Origin: Lachnospiraceae bacterium
Lineage (GTDB): Bacteria > Bacillota > Clostridia > Lachnospirales > Lachnospiraceae
Assembly: GCA_020860745.1 (NCBI GenBank)
Contig: JAJBTR010000340.1
Coordinates: 1-9,042, forward strand
DNA length: 9,042 bases
Direction: 5' to 3'
Shown one piece after another: positions 1 to 5,090 of this stretch. Position 1 is the stretch's first letter, and every line of letters starts with the position of its first letter. The notes under the pieces were generated by a model. The model saw nothing but the letters and a program-made list of their open reading frames with translations, was not told the origin of the DNA and ran no database searches. Both the position numbers and the translations under genes were made by a program.

Positions 1-29
1 GTAGAAAACACAGGGAGGAAATGATTGTT

Positions 30-593
30 ATGTCAGAAGTTACAACACACAAGGAAGCAAACGCAGGTCCGCTCGGGCTGCTCGGATTTGGAATGACGAC
101 GGTTCTGCTGAATCTGCACAACGCGGGAATTATCGAGATGTCGATCGTCATTCTCGCCATGGGAATCTGCATGGGAGGTCTGGCGCAGTTTGTCGCAGGA
201 CTGATGGAGTTTAAAGCCGGAAACACCTTTGGGGCAACCGCATTTACCTCATACGGCCTGTTCTGGTGGTCTCTGGTATTCATCCTGGTGAATCCGGCAG
301 CCCTGGGCGGTATGGAATCGGACGGCATGTCCATGGGATTTTACCTGCTTCTGTGGTGCATTTTTACTTTGTTTATGTTTATCGGGACGATGAAGGCAAA
401 TCATGCGACGCAGATTGTATTTTTCACGCTGATGGTCCTGTTCCTTCTGCTGGCGATCGAGAACTTTACCGGCAGTCACGTGGTTGGCGTGATCGCGGGC
501 ATAGAGGGCATCTTCTGCGGCGCTTCCGCGATCTATACCGCGGTGGCCGGCATTGTGGATGGGGAATTCAATAAGCCGATTATGCCGGTGTAA
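30..593 (+). CDS. satP: SatP/YaaH (GPR1/FUN34) acetate-succinate transporter
   Basis: A small polytopic inner-membrane protein of 187 residues, close to the length of E. coli SatP, with about six hydrophobic segments and almost no soluble loops. The N-terminal block NAGPLGLLGFG followed by TTVLLNLHNAG matches the family signature (NPAPLGL...GFGMTT...LLNLHNAG), except that the usual proline after Asn is Ala. The family moves acetate and succinate by proton symport or as a channel. I chose the ATG at 30: the ribosome site GGGAGG (13-18) lies 11 nt before it, whereas the in-frame ATG at 21 is only 2 nt from it. The gene stands alone in the window and ends 113 bp before a strong terminator; its promoter lies mostly outside. 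Family call is confident; substrate preference is inferred. Confidence 0.9.
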   Translation: MSEVTTHKEANAGPLGLLGFGMTTVLLNLHNAGIIEMSIVILAMGICMGGLAQFVAGLMEFKAGNTFGATAFTSYGLFWWSLVFILVNPAALGGMESDGMSMGFYLLLWCIFTLFMFIGTMKANHATQIVFFTLMVLFLLLAIENFTGSHVVGVIAGIEGIFCGASAIYTAVAGIVDGEFNKPIMPV

Positions 594-640
594 CGGTATA
601 ATATACGAATGGCGGATGAAGAGTACCGAAACCGGGAAAA

Positions 641-666
641 CCGGGGAATTCCGGGTCAGTTTTTTC
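641..666 (+). terminator. Weak GC-rich hairpin with T-tract after satP
   Basis: Self-complementary CCGG blocks around GGAATT are followed shortly by TTTTTT. It may be a first, weak stop for the transporter transcript; the stronger signal is at 707-736. Confidence 0.3.
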
Positions 667-706
667 GGAAAGATTCGTTAAATAGCCTGGAAATTTTATA
701 CAGAGG

Positions 707-736
707 ACGGTGGGGAATTCTTCACCGTTTTCTTTT
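707..736 (+). terminator. Intrinsic terminator downstream of the acetate transporter
   Basis: Perfect 6-bp stem ACGGTG (707-712) / CACCGT (723-728) with a 10-nt loop, running straight into TTTTCTTTTT. It separates the transporter from the nuclease gene. Confidence 0.85.
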
Positions 737-741
737 TCTGA

Positions 742-787
742 AAAAAATATCTGTCGAACAGTCGAAAAAATATCTGTCGAACAGTCG
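742..787 (+). repeat. Two perfect 23-bp tandem repeats in the nuclease promoter region
   Basis: Units 742-764 and 765-787 are identical: six A, TATCTG, then TCGAACAGTCG. Each contains an imperfect dyad CTGT-CGA-ACAG. They sit just upstream of a possible extended -10 (TGTGATACT, 794-802) for the nuclease gene, where a -35 would be expected, and I see no good -35. This suggests an activator or repressor site in two helically phased copies. It is not a Gram-positive LexA box (CGAAC-N4-GTTCG). Confidence 0.6.
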
Positions 788-833
788 AAACATGTGATAC
801 TCTATAGGAAATGGGAATTAGAGAGGGAATCTT

Positions 834-1901
834 ATGCGCCGGATAAGGAAATTTACAACGTCTGTTTTATGTATACTGATTTGCGCTTCGCTGCTTTTTA
901 TCTCTGCCTGTTCGTATGAAGAGATGGAATCTGTGCAGGCGGGTGAAACAGCCGTCCATGCGGGAACAGAAGAATCCGATGAAGAGACAGATTCCGTAGA
1001 CTCCGCGGAAAATGCAGAAACCACGCTGTCATCCGAGGCAGAGGAACGCCTGGAAATCTGGACCGGAGTTTCAGAGGAAGAACTGGAACAGGCGGACTCC
1101 GTGGAGGATGTGCCGGAGTATGAGGGTGAGATCTATGCGGTCGTCAACGATAACGAACCGGAGTTTACAGAAGAGGAGCTTTCTGCCACGGAATCCTACG
1201 AATCCTACAGCGAACTGGATGAGCTGGGGCGCTGCGGCGTCTGCACTGCCTGCATCGGCACGGACATCATGCCCACCGAGGAGCGCGGTTCCATCGGCCA
1301 GGTAAAGCCGAGCGGCTGGCACACGGTAAAATATGATTGTGCGGATGGTCTGTATCTCTACAACCGCTGCCATCTGATTGCCTATGAATTGGCCGCGGAA
1401 AACGCCAATGAGGAAAATCTGATCACCGGAACGCGCTACTTCAACGTGGAGGGTATGCTGCCCCTGGAAAATATGGTGACAGATTTTGTAAAAGAGACCG
1501 GTTATCACGTGCTGTACCGGGTAACGCCCGTATTTGAGGGCGATGATCTGGTGGCTGTCGGCGTACAGATGGAGGCCGAATCTCTGGAGGACGAAGGAGA
1601 GGGCATCTGTTATAATCTCTTTGTCTATAATATCCAGCCCGGAGTGGTGATTGACTATGCCACGGGGGACAGCTGGGAGTCGGATGAGACCGTGTTTGTC
1701 GCGGACGAAGAAAGCGATGTGACAGACGCTTCCGGAGAGGAGGCGGAGACTTACGTCGTCAACACAAACACGAAAAAGTTCCACAAGCCCACCTGTTCCA
1801 GTGTAGATGATATCGCGGATTATAACAGGCAGGATTACAGCGGCAGCCGCGATACCTTGGTCTTGCAGGGATTTGAGCCTTGTAAACGATGCAATCCGTA
1901 A
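834..1901 (+). CDS. Secreted lipoprotein DNA/RNA non-specific endonuclease
   Basis: A 355-residue protein with a lipoprotein signal: RRIRK, a hydrophobic run, then lipobox ISAC with the lipidated Cys at 26. A long acidic, Ser/Thr/Glu-rich linker follows (about 27-125), then an endonuclease domain (about 130-282) containing YNRCHLI at 176-182. His180 is the expected catalytic His of the DRGH-type motif; NLITGTRYFN (195-204) supplies the metal-site Asn residues. Residues 306-355 form a separate module with NTKKFHKPTC and EPCKRCNP, a Cys/His pattern that may bind metal. The domain resembles Streptococcus EndA-like competence nucleases and Lachnospiraceae homologues. It probably acts at the cell surface on external DNA or RNA, for scavenging or DNA processing. 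Start: ATG at 834 after GAGAGGGA. Its stop (TAA) overlaps the ribosome site of the next gene, suggesting co-transcription. Confidence 0.88.
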   Translation: MRRIRKFTTSVLCILICASLLFISACSYEEMESVQAGETAVHAGTEESDEETDSVDSAENAETTLSSEAEERLEIWTGVSEEELEQADSVEDVPEYEGEIYAVVNDNEPEFTEEELSATESYESYSELDELGRCGVCTACIGTDIMPTEERGSIGQVKPSGWHTVKYDCADGLYLYNRCHLIAYELAAENANEENLITGTRYFNVEGMLPLENMVTDFVKETGYHVLYRVTPVFEGDDLVAVGVQMEAESLEDEGEGICYNLFVYNIQPGVVIDYATGDSWESDETVFVADEESDVTDASGEEAETYVVNTNTKKFHKPTCSSVDDIADYNRQDYSGSRDTLVLQGFEPCKRCNP

Positions 1902-1914
1902 AGGAGACTTTATT

Positions 1915-2094
1915 ATGACCAAAACATATATTATTGAAAAAGGACAAAATCCATCAAAAGAGCAGCTTCAAGAAGTAGAAAATGCTAAAAAACACCCAAT
2001 TGTTTTTGACGAAGATTGCCCTGAATTATCTCCTGCAATAATAAAAGCGTTTCAAAGCGCAGTGGTGCAAAGAAATCGCAGAAAAAATGCATAG
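1915..2094 (+). CDS. Small protein of unknown function, cotranscribed with nuclease
   Basis: A 59-residue soluble protein, charged, with no membrane segment or Cys, ending in a basic tail (QRNRRKNA). The middle reads HPIVFDEDCPELSPAIIKAF, a pattern I have a vague memory of in small Clostridia proteins, some next to toxin-like genes; no toxin partner is visible here, so an antitoxin role is not supported. The ATG at 1915 is preceded by AAAGGAG with good spacing, and only 13 nt separate it from the nuclease stop codon, so translational coupling is likely. Base composition is clearly more AT-rich than the nuclease, hinting at separate ancestry. An in-frame upstream start (1807) would lie inside the nuclease gene and lacks support. 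Confidence 0.7.
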   Translation: MTKTYIIEKGQNPSKEQLQEVENAKKHPIVFDEDCPELSPAIIKAFQSAVVQRNRRKNA

Positions 2095-2103
2095 CGCGAA
2101 ATC

Positions 2104-2158
2104 ATAGCGGAATTGCGGAATGGCGAAATAGCGGAATCGGAATCGGGAATAGCGGAAT
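2104..2158 (+). repeat. Degenerate GCGGAAT repeats
   Basis: GCGGAAT occurs at 2107, 2115, 2131 and 2152, three of these inside a longer ATAGCGGAAT (2104, 2128, 2149). The block lies between the small gene and the infC promoter and has no hairpin with T-tract. It looks like slippage-grown noncoding sequence; no function is visible. Confidence 0.5.
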
Positions 2159-2170
2159 TGAAAAAACCTC

Positions 2171-2199
2171 TTGACGAATGCCGCACCATGTGGCATAAT
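2171..2199 (+). promoter_or_regulatory. Sigma-A promoter of the infC-rpmI-rplT operon
   Basis: TTGACG (2171-2176), a 17-bp spacer, then CATAAT (2194-2199). The inferred start near 2206 gives a leader of about 170 nt before infC. Confidence 0.7.
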
Positions 2200-2205
2200 A
2201 TGCCT

Positions 2206-2356
2206 GTTGCTGAAAACAAAGTAGAGTATCCACTCTCACCCTGGCACGAGCGAGTGACCTGCGGTTTATATTTTAAGCATCATGTACCGTTGATACAATC
2301 GGTGTACATGGGTTTTGAATGTATGTATTGTGGATAGTCTGCCTATCCACTTTTTT
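2206..2356 (+). promoter_or_regulatory. L20-type leader with antiterminator/terminator switch
   Basis: A structured 5' leader of the IF3-L35-L20 operon. Visible parts are TATCCAC at 2227-2233, a long imperfect stem CATGTAC/GTACATG (2281-2310), and a terminator at 2330-2356. The GTGGATA at 2330-2336 can pair with the upstream TATCCAC (antiterminator) or with the downstream one at 2344-2350 (terminator), so the two folds exclude each other. In Bacillus subtilis, L20 protein binds such a leader and favours premature termination (Rfam L20_leader). The layout here fits that; binding of L20 is inferred. Confidence 0.75.
2330..2356 (+). terminator. Attenuator terminator in the infC leader
   Basis: Perfect 8-bp stem GTGGATAG (2330-2337) / CTATCCAC (2343-2350), 5-nt loop, then TTTTTT. 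It lies 20 nt before the infC start codon, as expected of the terminator arm of the L20 switch. Confidence 0.85.
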
Positions 2357-2376
2357 AGTTTATGGAGGTAAGAATC

Positions 2377-2883
2377 ATTAGCGAATTACAGATTAATGAA
2401 CAGATCAGAGACAGAGAAGTTCGCGTAGTATCCGCGGATGGCGCCCAGCTTGGAATCATGTCGTCGAGGGACGCATACAGACTGGCGCAGGAGAAAGAGC
2501 TTGATCTCGTGAAGATCGCGCCCAATGCGAAGCCGCCCGTCGTCAAAATTATCGACTACGGCAAGTATCGTTATGAGCAGAGCCGCCGGGAGAAAGAAGC
2601 CCGGAAGAAGCAGAAGACCGTTGAACTGAAGGAAGTGCGGTTATCTCCCAACATTGACACGAACGATCTGAATACCAAAGTAAACGCCGCCAGGAAGTTT
2701 CTCGCCAAGGGCGACAAGGTCAAGGTATCCCTTCGGTTCCGCGGCAGAGAGATGGCGCATGTGCAGAACAGCAAGCATATCCTGACTGAGTTTGCGGAGT
2801 CAGTTGCTGATCTCGCCGTTGTGGAAAAGGCGCCGAAGATGGAAGGCCGCAGTATGACTATGGTGCTCGGCCGGAAGCGATAG
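2377..2883 (+). CDS. infC: Translation initiation factor IF-3 (AUU start)
   Basis: 168 residues, full length. The N-terminal domain carries the family pattern INEQIRDREVRVV and APNAKPPVVKIIDYGKYRYE; the C-terminal domain carries ELKEVRLSPNI, VSLRFRGRE and the end MVLGRKR. IF-3 binds the 30S subunit, blocks 50S joining and proofreads start codon and initiator tRNA. I place the start at ATT 2377: the ribosome site GGAGGT (2364-2369) lies 7 nt before it, while the in-frame ATG at 2362 overlaps that ribosome site and cannot use it. AUU is the known rare infC start, by which IF-3 represses its own synthesis. First gene of the operon after the L20-type leader. Confidence 0.96.
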   Translation: MSELQINEQIRDREVRVVSADGAQLGIMSSRDAYRLAQEKELDLVKIAPNAKPPVVKIIDYGKYRYEQSRREKEARKKQKTVELKEVRLSPNIDTNDLNTKVNAARKFLAKGDKVKVSLRFRGREMAHVQNSKHILTEFAESVADLAVVEKAPKMEGRSMTMVLGRKR

Positions 2884-2908
2884 ACTTTATTGACAGGAGG
2901 AATTTATT

Positions 2909-3106
2909 ATGCCGAAAATGAAAACAAAAAGAGCTGCCGCAAAACGTTTCAAGAAGACTGCGTCAGGTCAGTTAAAGAGAAACAAAGCTTACAAAAGCCA
3001 CATCTTAACCAAGAAAACCCAGAAGAGAAAAAGAAATCTTCGCAAAGCTACGATGACAGATGCTACCAACGTGAAGAACATGAAGAAAATCTTACCGTAT
3101 CTGTAA
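2909..3106 (+). CDS. rpmI: 50S ribosomal protein L35
   Basis: 65 residues, very basic, starting [17 protein letters not shown], the L35 signature, with the usual Lys/Arg-rich middle and the ending MKKILPYL. It is a small protein of the large ribosomal subunit. ACAGGAGG precedes the ATG. It lies 25 nt after infC in the conserved infC-rpmI-rplT order, so it shares the infC promoter and leader and its attenuation control. Confidence 0.97.
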   Translation: MPKMKTKRAAAKRFKKTASGQLKRNKAYKSHILTKKTQKRKRNLRKATMTDATNVKNMKKILPYL

Positions 3107-3166
3107 GGCATCTAAGTGAAAAGCTGATTTGGTGTTACCACAATTTGAGTTCAGGAGGAAGATGAA

Positions 3167-3535
3167 ATGGCTAGAATTAAAGGCGGATATAACGCAAAAA
3201 AGAAACATAAAAGAGTATTAAAGCTGGCGAAAGGCTACAGAGGAGCCAGATCTAAACAGTACAGGGTGGCAAAGCAGTCCGTGATGCGCGCACTTGCCAC
3301 ATCCTATGCAGGCCGGAAGCAGAAAAAGAGACAGTTCCGTCAGCTCTGGATCGCCCGGATCAACGCCGCGGCGCGGATCAACGGCCTTTCCTACAGCCGC
3401 TTTATGTATGGTCTGAAGCTGGCTGAGATCGAGATCAACCGCAAAATGCTGGCAGAGATGGCAGTCAACGATGCGGATGGATTTGCAGCACTGGTAGAGA
3501 CCGCGAAAGCGAAGCTTGCTGAGAAAGCAGCGTAA
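3167..3535 (+). CDS. rplT: 50S ribosomal protein L20
   Basis: 122 residues (usual about 118), starting MARIKGG and containing the L20 blocks [33 protein letters not shown] and [14 protein letters not shown]. The long basic N-terminal extension threads into 23S rRNA during early 50S assembly, and the C-terminal half is globular. In Firmicutes L20 also represses this operon by binding the leader, so the regulator of 2206-2356 is encoded here. Ribosome site AGGAGGAAGATGAAATG. The preceding 60-nt gap contains no recognisable signal. Last gene of the operon. Confidence 0.97.
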   Translation: MARIKGGYNAKKKHKRVLKLAKGYRGARSKQYRVAKQSVMRALATSYAGRKQKKRQFRQLWIARINAAARINGLSYSRFMYGLKLAEIEINRKMLAEMAVNDADGFAALVETAKAKLAEKAA

Positions 3536-3545
3536 GATGGTTTTG

Positions 3546-3576
3546 AATTTTTCTCACGAAAAAGTTGAGAAAAATT
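3546..3576 (+). terminator. Stem-loop after rplT
   Basis: Perfect 10-bp arms AATTTTTCTC (3546-3555) and GAGAAAAATT (3567-3576) with an 11-nt loop. There is no T-tract afterwards, so it may be a processing or stabilising 3' hairpin rather than a classic terminator. Confidence 0.55.
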
Positions 3577-3587
3577 TAAAATAAGTG

Positions 3588-3616
3588 TTGACAAGAGCAA
3601 GGCTTGTCTGTATAAT
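3588..3616 (+). promoter_or_regulatory. Consensus sigma-A promoter of tRNA-Glu
   Basis: TTGACA (3588-3593), exactly 17 bp, TATAAT (3611-3616). Both hexamers are perfect consensus. The start is expected near 3623, a few bases before the mature tRNA. Confidence 0.92.
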
Positions 3617-3628
3617 AAGCCTTGTTGT

Positions 3629-3700
3629 GGTTCGTTGGTCAAGGGGTCAAGACGCCGCCCTCTCACGGCGGAAACAGGGGTTCGATTCCCCTACGAACTG
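3629..3700 (+). tRNA. tRNA-Glu (anticodon CTC)
   Basis: 72 nt cloverleaf. Acceptor arms are GGTTCGT (3629-3635) and ACGAACT (3693-3699) with a G·U first pair; the D-stem is GTC/GAC; the anticodon stem CCGCC/GGCGG has loop CTCTCAC, giving anticodon CTC; the T-arm is AGGGG-TTCGATT-CCCCT. The discriminator is G3700, and CCA is not encoded. CTC reads GAG codons, so this is probably not the only tRNA-Glu of the genome. It lies exactly at the border between core genes and the phage-like region, a usual place for site-specific integration, but no second copy of its 3' end is present in the window. Confidence 0.93.
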
Positions 3701-3730
3701 CTGACTGTTAAGAGAACAGCCCAACCCATG

Positions 3731-3777
3731 AAAGTCTGAAACCCAGTGTTTATGCAGGGTTACAGGCTTTTTCTTTT
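3731..3777 (+). terminator. Intrinsic terminator after tRNA-Glu
   Basis: Two-part stem: AAAGTCTG (3731-3738) with CAGGCTTT (3763-3770), one G·U pair, and AACCC with GGGTT inside it, then TTTTTCTTTTT. It ends the tRNA transcript. Confidence 0.88.
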
Positions 3778-3816
3778 TGCCTAAATTTTGCTTTGAAAAA
3801 TCATCAAAAATCCAAA

Positions 3817-3836
3817 GGTAATCAAAAAGGTAATCA
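3817..3836 (+). repeat. Twin GGTAATCA sites, possible integrase arm sites
   Basis: GGTAATCA at 3817-3824 and 3829-3836, period 12, both flanked by A-runs. Short direct repeats of this kind beside an attachment site are typical arm-binding sites of tyrosine integrases, and the location 117 bp past the tRNA fits. The integrase is not in the window, so this is inference. Confidence 0.35.
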
Positions 3837-3896
3837 GAACATTTGTTCGGGTGAAAAAATGAGCAAAAAAGGAGGAACTTGCACTTGTGGCTTCAC

Positions 3897-3921
3897 TCGA
3901 ATTTTCACATTCACTATTATA
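3897..3921 (+). promoter_or_regulatory. Repeated element copy 1 (divergent)
   Basis: ACAT (3907-3910), N4, TATTAT (3915-3920), A. TCG stands in place of CGC, and no GGAGAG tail follows. It is the weakest copy, 71 bp upstream of the zinc-ribbon gene, which itself lacks a clear ribosome site. Confidence 0.4.
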
Positions 3922-3939
3922 TTTTTCTATTGTTGATTT

Positions 3940-3974
3940 TTAACCTAGATTTGATAATATGGTTAATCTAGATT
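3940..3974. promoter_or_regulatory. Nested inverted repeats before the zinc-ribbon gene
   Basis: TTAACC (3940-3945) pairs with GGTTAA (3961-3966), and the overlapping CTAGATT (3945-3951) pairs with AATCTAG (3965-3971). AATCTAGATT (3965-3974) is itself a perfect palindrome. A related TTAATCTAGA-ATAG occurs at 5351-5364, before another gene. This is consistent with an operator for a dimeric protein. Confidence 0.4.
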
Positions 3975-3991
3975 AGAAATGAGCGATAGAA

Positions 3992-4303
3992 GTGGTATTT
4001 TGTGGGGAAGATATCTGTCCAAAATGTGGCGGAGAGCTTAGATATTTTGACACGGTTCGAAGAAGTCTACGGACAAAGCGAGGGGAGCAATCTTGGGTGA
4101 AAATACGCCGGTTACGTTGCAAAAGTTGTGGGTCTGTGCATAGAGAACTCCCAGAGATTATATTTCCTTACAAGCAATACGAGACCGAAATCATACAAGG
4201 AGTAATCGAGGGTTTGATTACCTCTGATACACTTGGATACGAGGATTATCCTTGTGAGATGACTATGATTCGCTGGAGGTCGCAAAATTTACATCTCCTA
4301 TAG
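3992..4303 (+). CDS. DUF6431-like zinc-ribbon protein, probably 3'-truncated
   Basis: 103 residues. Two CxxC pairs, CPKC (9-12) and CKSC (43-46), form a zinc ribbon; they are followed by HRELPEIIFPYKQYETEII and LGYEDYPCEMTMIRW, a pattern I recall from Lachnospiraceae proteins called DUF6431, thought to be HTH/zinc-ribbon proteins related to transposase N-termini. Function unknown. The start is GTG 3992, the only usable one after the in-frame stop at 3980; ribosome site is poor. The last codons are the repeated element itself (CAA AAT TTA CAT CTC CTA TAG), so the natural C-terminus seems to have been replaced when the element was joined here. Confidence 0.65.
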   Translation: MVFCGEDICPKCGGELRYFDTVRRSLRTKRGEQSWVKIRRLRCKSCGSVHRELPEIIFPYKQYETEIIQGVIEGLITSDTLGYEDYPCEMTMIRWRSQNLHLL

Positions 4304-4314
4304 TGAAAGGAGGG
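4281..4314 (+). promoter_or_regulatory. Repeated element copy 2
   Basis: CGC (4281-4283), N7, ACAT (4291-4294), CTCC, TATAGT (4299-4304), then GAAAGGAGGG. It overlaps the end of the zinc-ribbon gene and supplies the ribosome site of the gene at 4322. Confidence 0.7.
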
Positions 4315-4321
4315 TAAGTTT

Positions 4322-4507
4322 ATGGACAAAACTTTAGCGAAGGTGATGCGAGATATTAATGATCTGGAGAATGATATTTATAAAGTAGAGGACAATCTTC
4401 TACGATGTAAGAATTACCAGAAAGAGGAATACTATCGAGTACGTCTGACAAAGATGAGACGTAGCTTATCAAAACTTAATATGGAAAAATTAAGATTGGA
4501 ACTCTAA
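4322..4507 (+). CDS. Small coiled-coil protein, unknown function
   Basis: 61 residues, almost entirely charged helix with heptad-like Leu/Ile/Met spacing, predicted to form a coiled coil. There is no membrane segment; one Cys is present. I do not recognise a family. The ribosome site AAAGGAGGG belongs to the repeated element just upstream. The stop codon TAA (4505-4507) sits in the CTAACAAGG motif that ends several genes of this region, followed by CTCTTTTCTTTTT. Part of the single-gene array; a phage accessory gene by context. Confidence 0.7.
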   Translation: MDKTLAKVMRDINDLENDIYKVEDNLLRCKNYQKEEYYRVRLTKMRRSLSKLNMEKLRLEL

Positions 4508-4526
4508 CAAGGACTCTTTTCTTTTT
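4499..4526 (+). terminator. Degenerate copy of the CTAACAAGG terminator
   Basis: GAACTCT and AGGACTC pair at only five of seven positions around AACA, but the CTAACAAGG core and the TTTTCTTTTT tract match the better copies at 5292 and 8017. It is probably leaky, which would let transcription reach the gene at 4545, as that gene has no element of its own. Confidence 0.4.
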
Positions 4527-4544
4527 GTAGGGAGGAGCGCCGGT

Positions 4545-4700
4545 ATGCCTGTAGGATATTATAGCAAATCAAACGACGAATATATAAAAATAGCGAAAGA
4601 ATTGCACTATTCAAAAGAAGTTATCGCAAAGTTAGAAAATGCCAAATCAGACAATGAGTGTACCCGGATTATGAATACTGCCAGAAATAATTTGAAATAA
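4545..4700 (+). CDS. Small hypothetical protein, 51 aa
   Basis: 51 codons starting MPVGYYSKSNDEYIKIAKEL, with a helical charged middle and no membrane segment. GGGAGGAG lies 9 nt before the ATG. Unlike its neighbours it has no repeated element upstream and begins 18 nt after the T-tract of the previous gene, so it probably depends on readthrough. The same layout (terminator, GGGAGGA, ATG) recurs at 8778. No family recognised. The 26-bp inverted repeat begins 10 bp after its stop. Confidence 0.65.
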   Translation: MPVGYYSKSNDEYIKIAKELHYSKEVIAKLENAKSDNECTRIMNTARNNLK

Positions 4701-4710
4701 TTTCCAGCAT

Positions 4711-4736
4711 GGAGATAACTATTATAACGGAGAGGA
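4711..4736 (+). repeat. 26-bp perfect inverted repeat, left arm
   Basis: Identical to the reverse complement of 4982-5007. It contains CTATTATAACGGAGAGGA, a -10-like hexamer plus a Shine-Dalgarno-like run, here facing rightward into the enclosed segment. Confidence 0.85.
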
Positions 4737-4794
4737 AAGAAAAAAAAGAGAAAGCTGTGATTCGAGGTCAACAACTCTCTCCTTTCATTTACGC

Positions 4795-4968
4795 CTACGC
4801 ATTTAAAATCCTTTGGACGACTGCCCTACCAGACTCGATTTCGCATTGGTGGATGCTACTTATCGGTCTGTGTAACACATAAAGGAGCGCGGCAGTTCCA
4901 TATAGGCGATGACCGTGATTATCAACACAGCCATTCTTTTCTATGAAAGATATGAACCTACGATCCAT
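4795..4968 (-). CDS. Reverse-strand small protein between inverted repeats
   Basis: 57 residues starting MDRRFISFIEKNGCVDNHGH, with three His and two Cys in the first 45 residues, and ending VVQRILNA; no membrane segment. I choose ATG at 4968 because a very strong AGGAGGTGA lies 9 nt before it; an in-frame GTG at 4980 overlaps that site and is unlikely. The ribosome site is partly formed by the right arm of the inverted repeat, which also carries a -10-like TATTAT. One of only two minus-strand genes in the island. Family unknown. A T-rich tract follows on the minus strand, with only a weak hairpin. Confidence 0.5.
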   Translation of the reverse strand: MDRRFISFIEKNGCVDNHGHRLYGTAALLYVLHRPISSIHQCEIESGRAVVQRILNA

Positions 4969-4981
4969 GGTGAATTTCACC

Positions 4982-5007
4982 TCCTCTCCGTTATAATAGT
5001 TATCTCC
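4982..5007 (-). repeat. 26-bp perfect inverted repeat, right arm
   Basis: Reverse complement of 4711-4736. On the minus strand it reads into the small gene at 4968 and provides its promoter-like hexamer and part of its ribosome site. No target-site duplication is visible outside the arms. Confidence 0.85.
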
Positions 5008-5040
5008 TTTCGCCTACGAGTTTACATCAATAATTCATTT

Positions 5041-5080
5041 TTGTCACGCGAAATTTACATCTCCTATAATGAAAGGAGAG
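5041..5080 (+). promoter_or_regulatory. Repeated element copy 3, with best -35/-10
   Basis: CGC (5047-5049), N7, ACAT (5057-5060), CTCC, TATAAT (5065-5070), GAAAGGAGAGTGA. TTGTCA (5041-5046) lies 18 bp before TATAAT, making this the only copy with a credible sigma-A -35. TCTCCT and AGGAGA could also pair in RNA. Confidence 0.75.
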
Positions 5081-5090
5081 TGATTACATT

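Noticed and set aside
609..797. 62-codon open frame on the + strand
   Set aside because: It runs through the satP terminator and the tandem repeats, has no ribosome site, and its end is just the repeat translated.
1071..1922. 283-codon open frame on the minus strand
   Set aside because: It is antisense to the nuclease gene, which has a signal peptide, motifs and ribosome site; the reverse frame has no ribosome site and an unnatural composition.
2113..2337. 74-codon open frame before infC
   Set aside because: It covers the GCGGAAT repeats, the infC promoter and the leader RNA, with no ribosome site.
3859..3936. 25-codon frame MSKKGGTCTCGF... and an overlapping hydrophobic frame starting at TTG near 3884
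   Set aside because: An AAAGGAGG is present at 3866-3876, but the frames are too short and overlapping to choose one; no family support. The stretch 3780-3990 otherwise holds only the twin repeats, element copy 1 and the inverted repeats.
4737..4794. Second minus-strand gene behind AAAGGAGAG with a TTG start
   Set aside because: The frame runs through the T-rich stretch and the inverted repeat; it looks like a decayed end of an element, not a gene.
4711..5007. Insertion sequence or MITE
   Set aside because: Terminal inverted repeats are there, but no transposase motif and no flanking target duplication can be seen, so I keep it only as an inverted-repeat unit.
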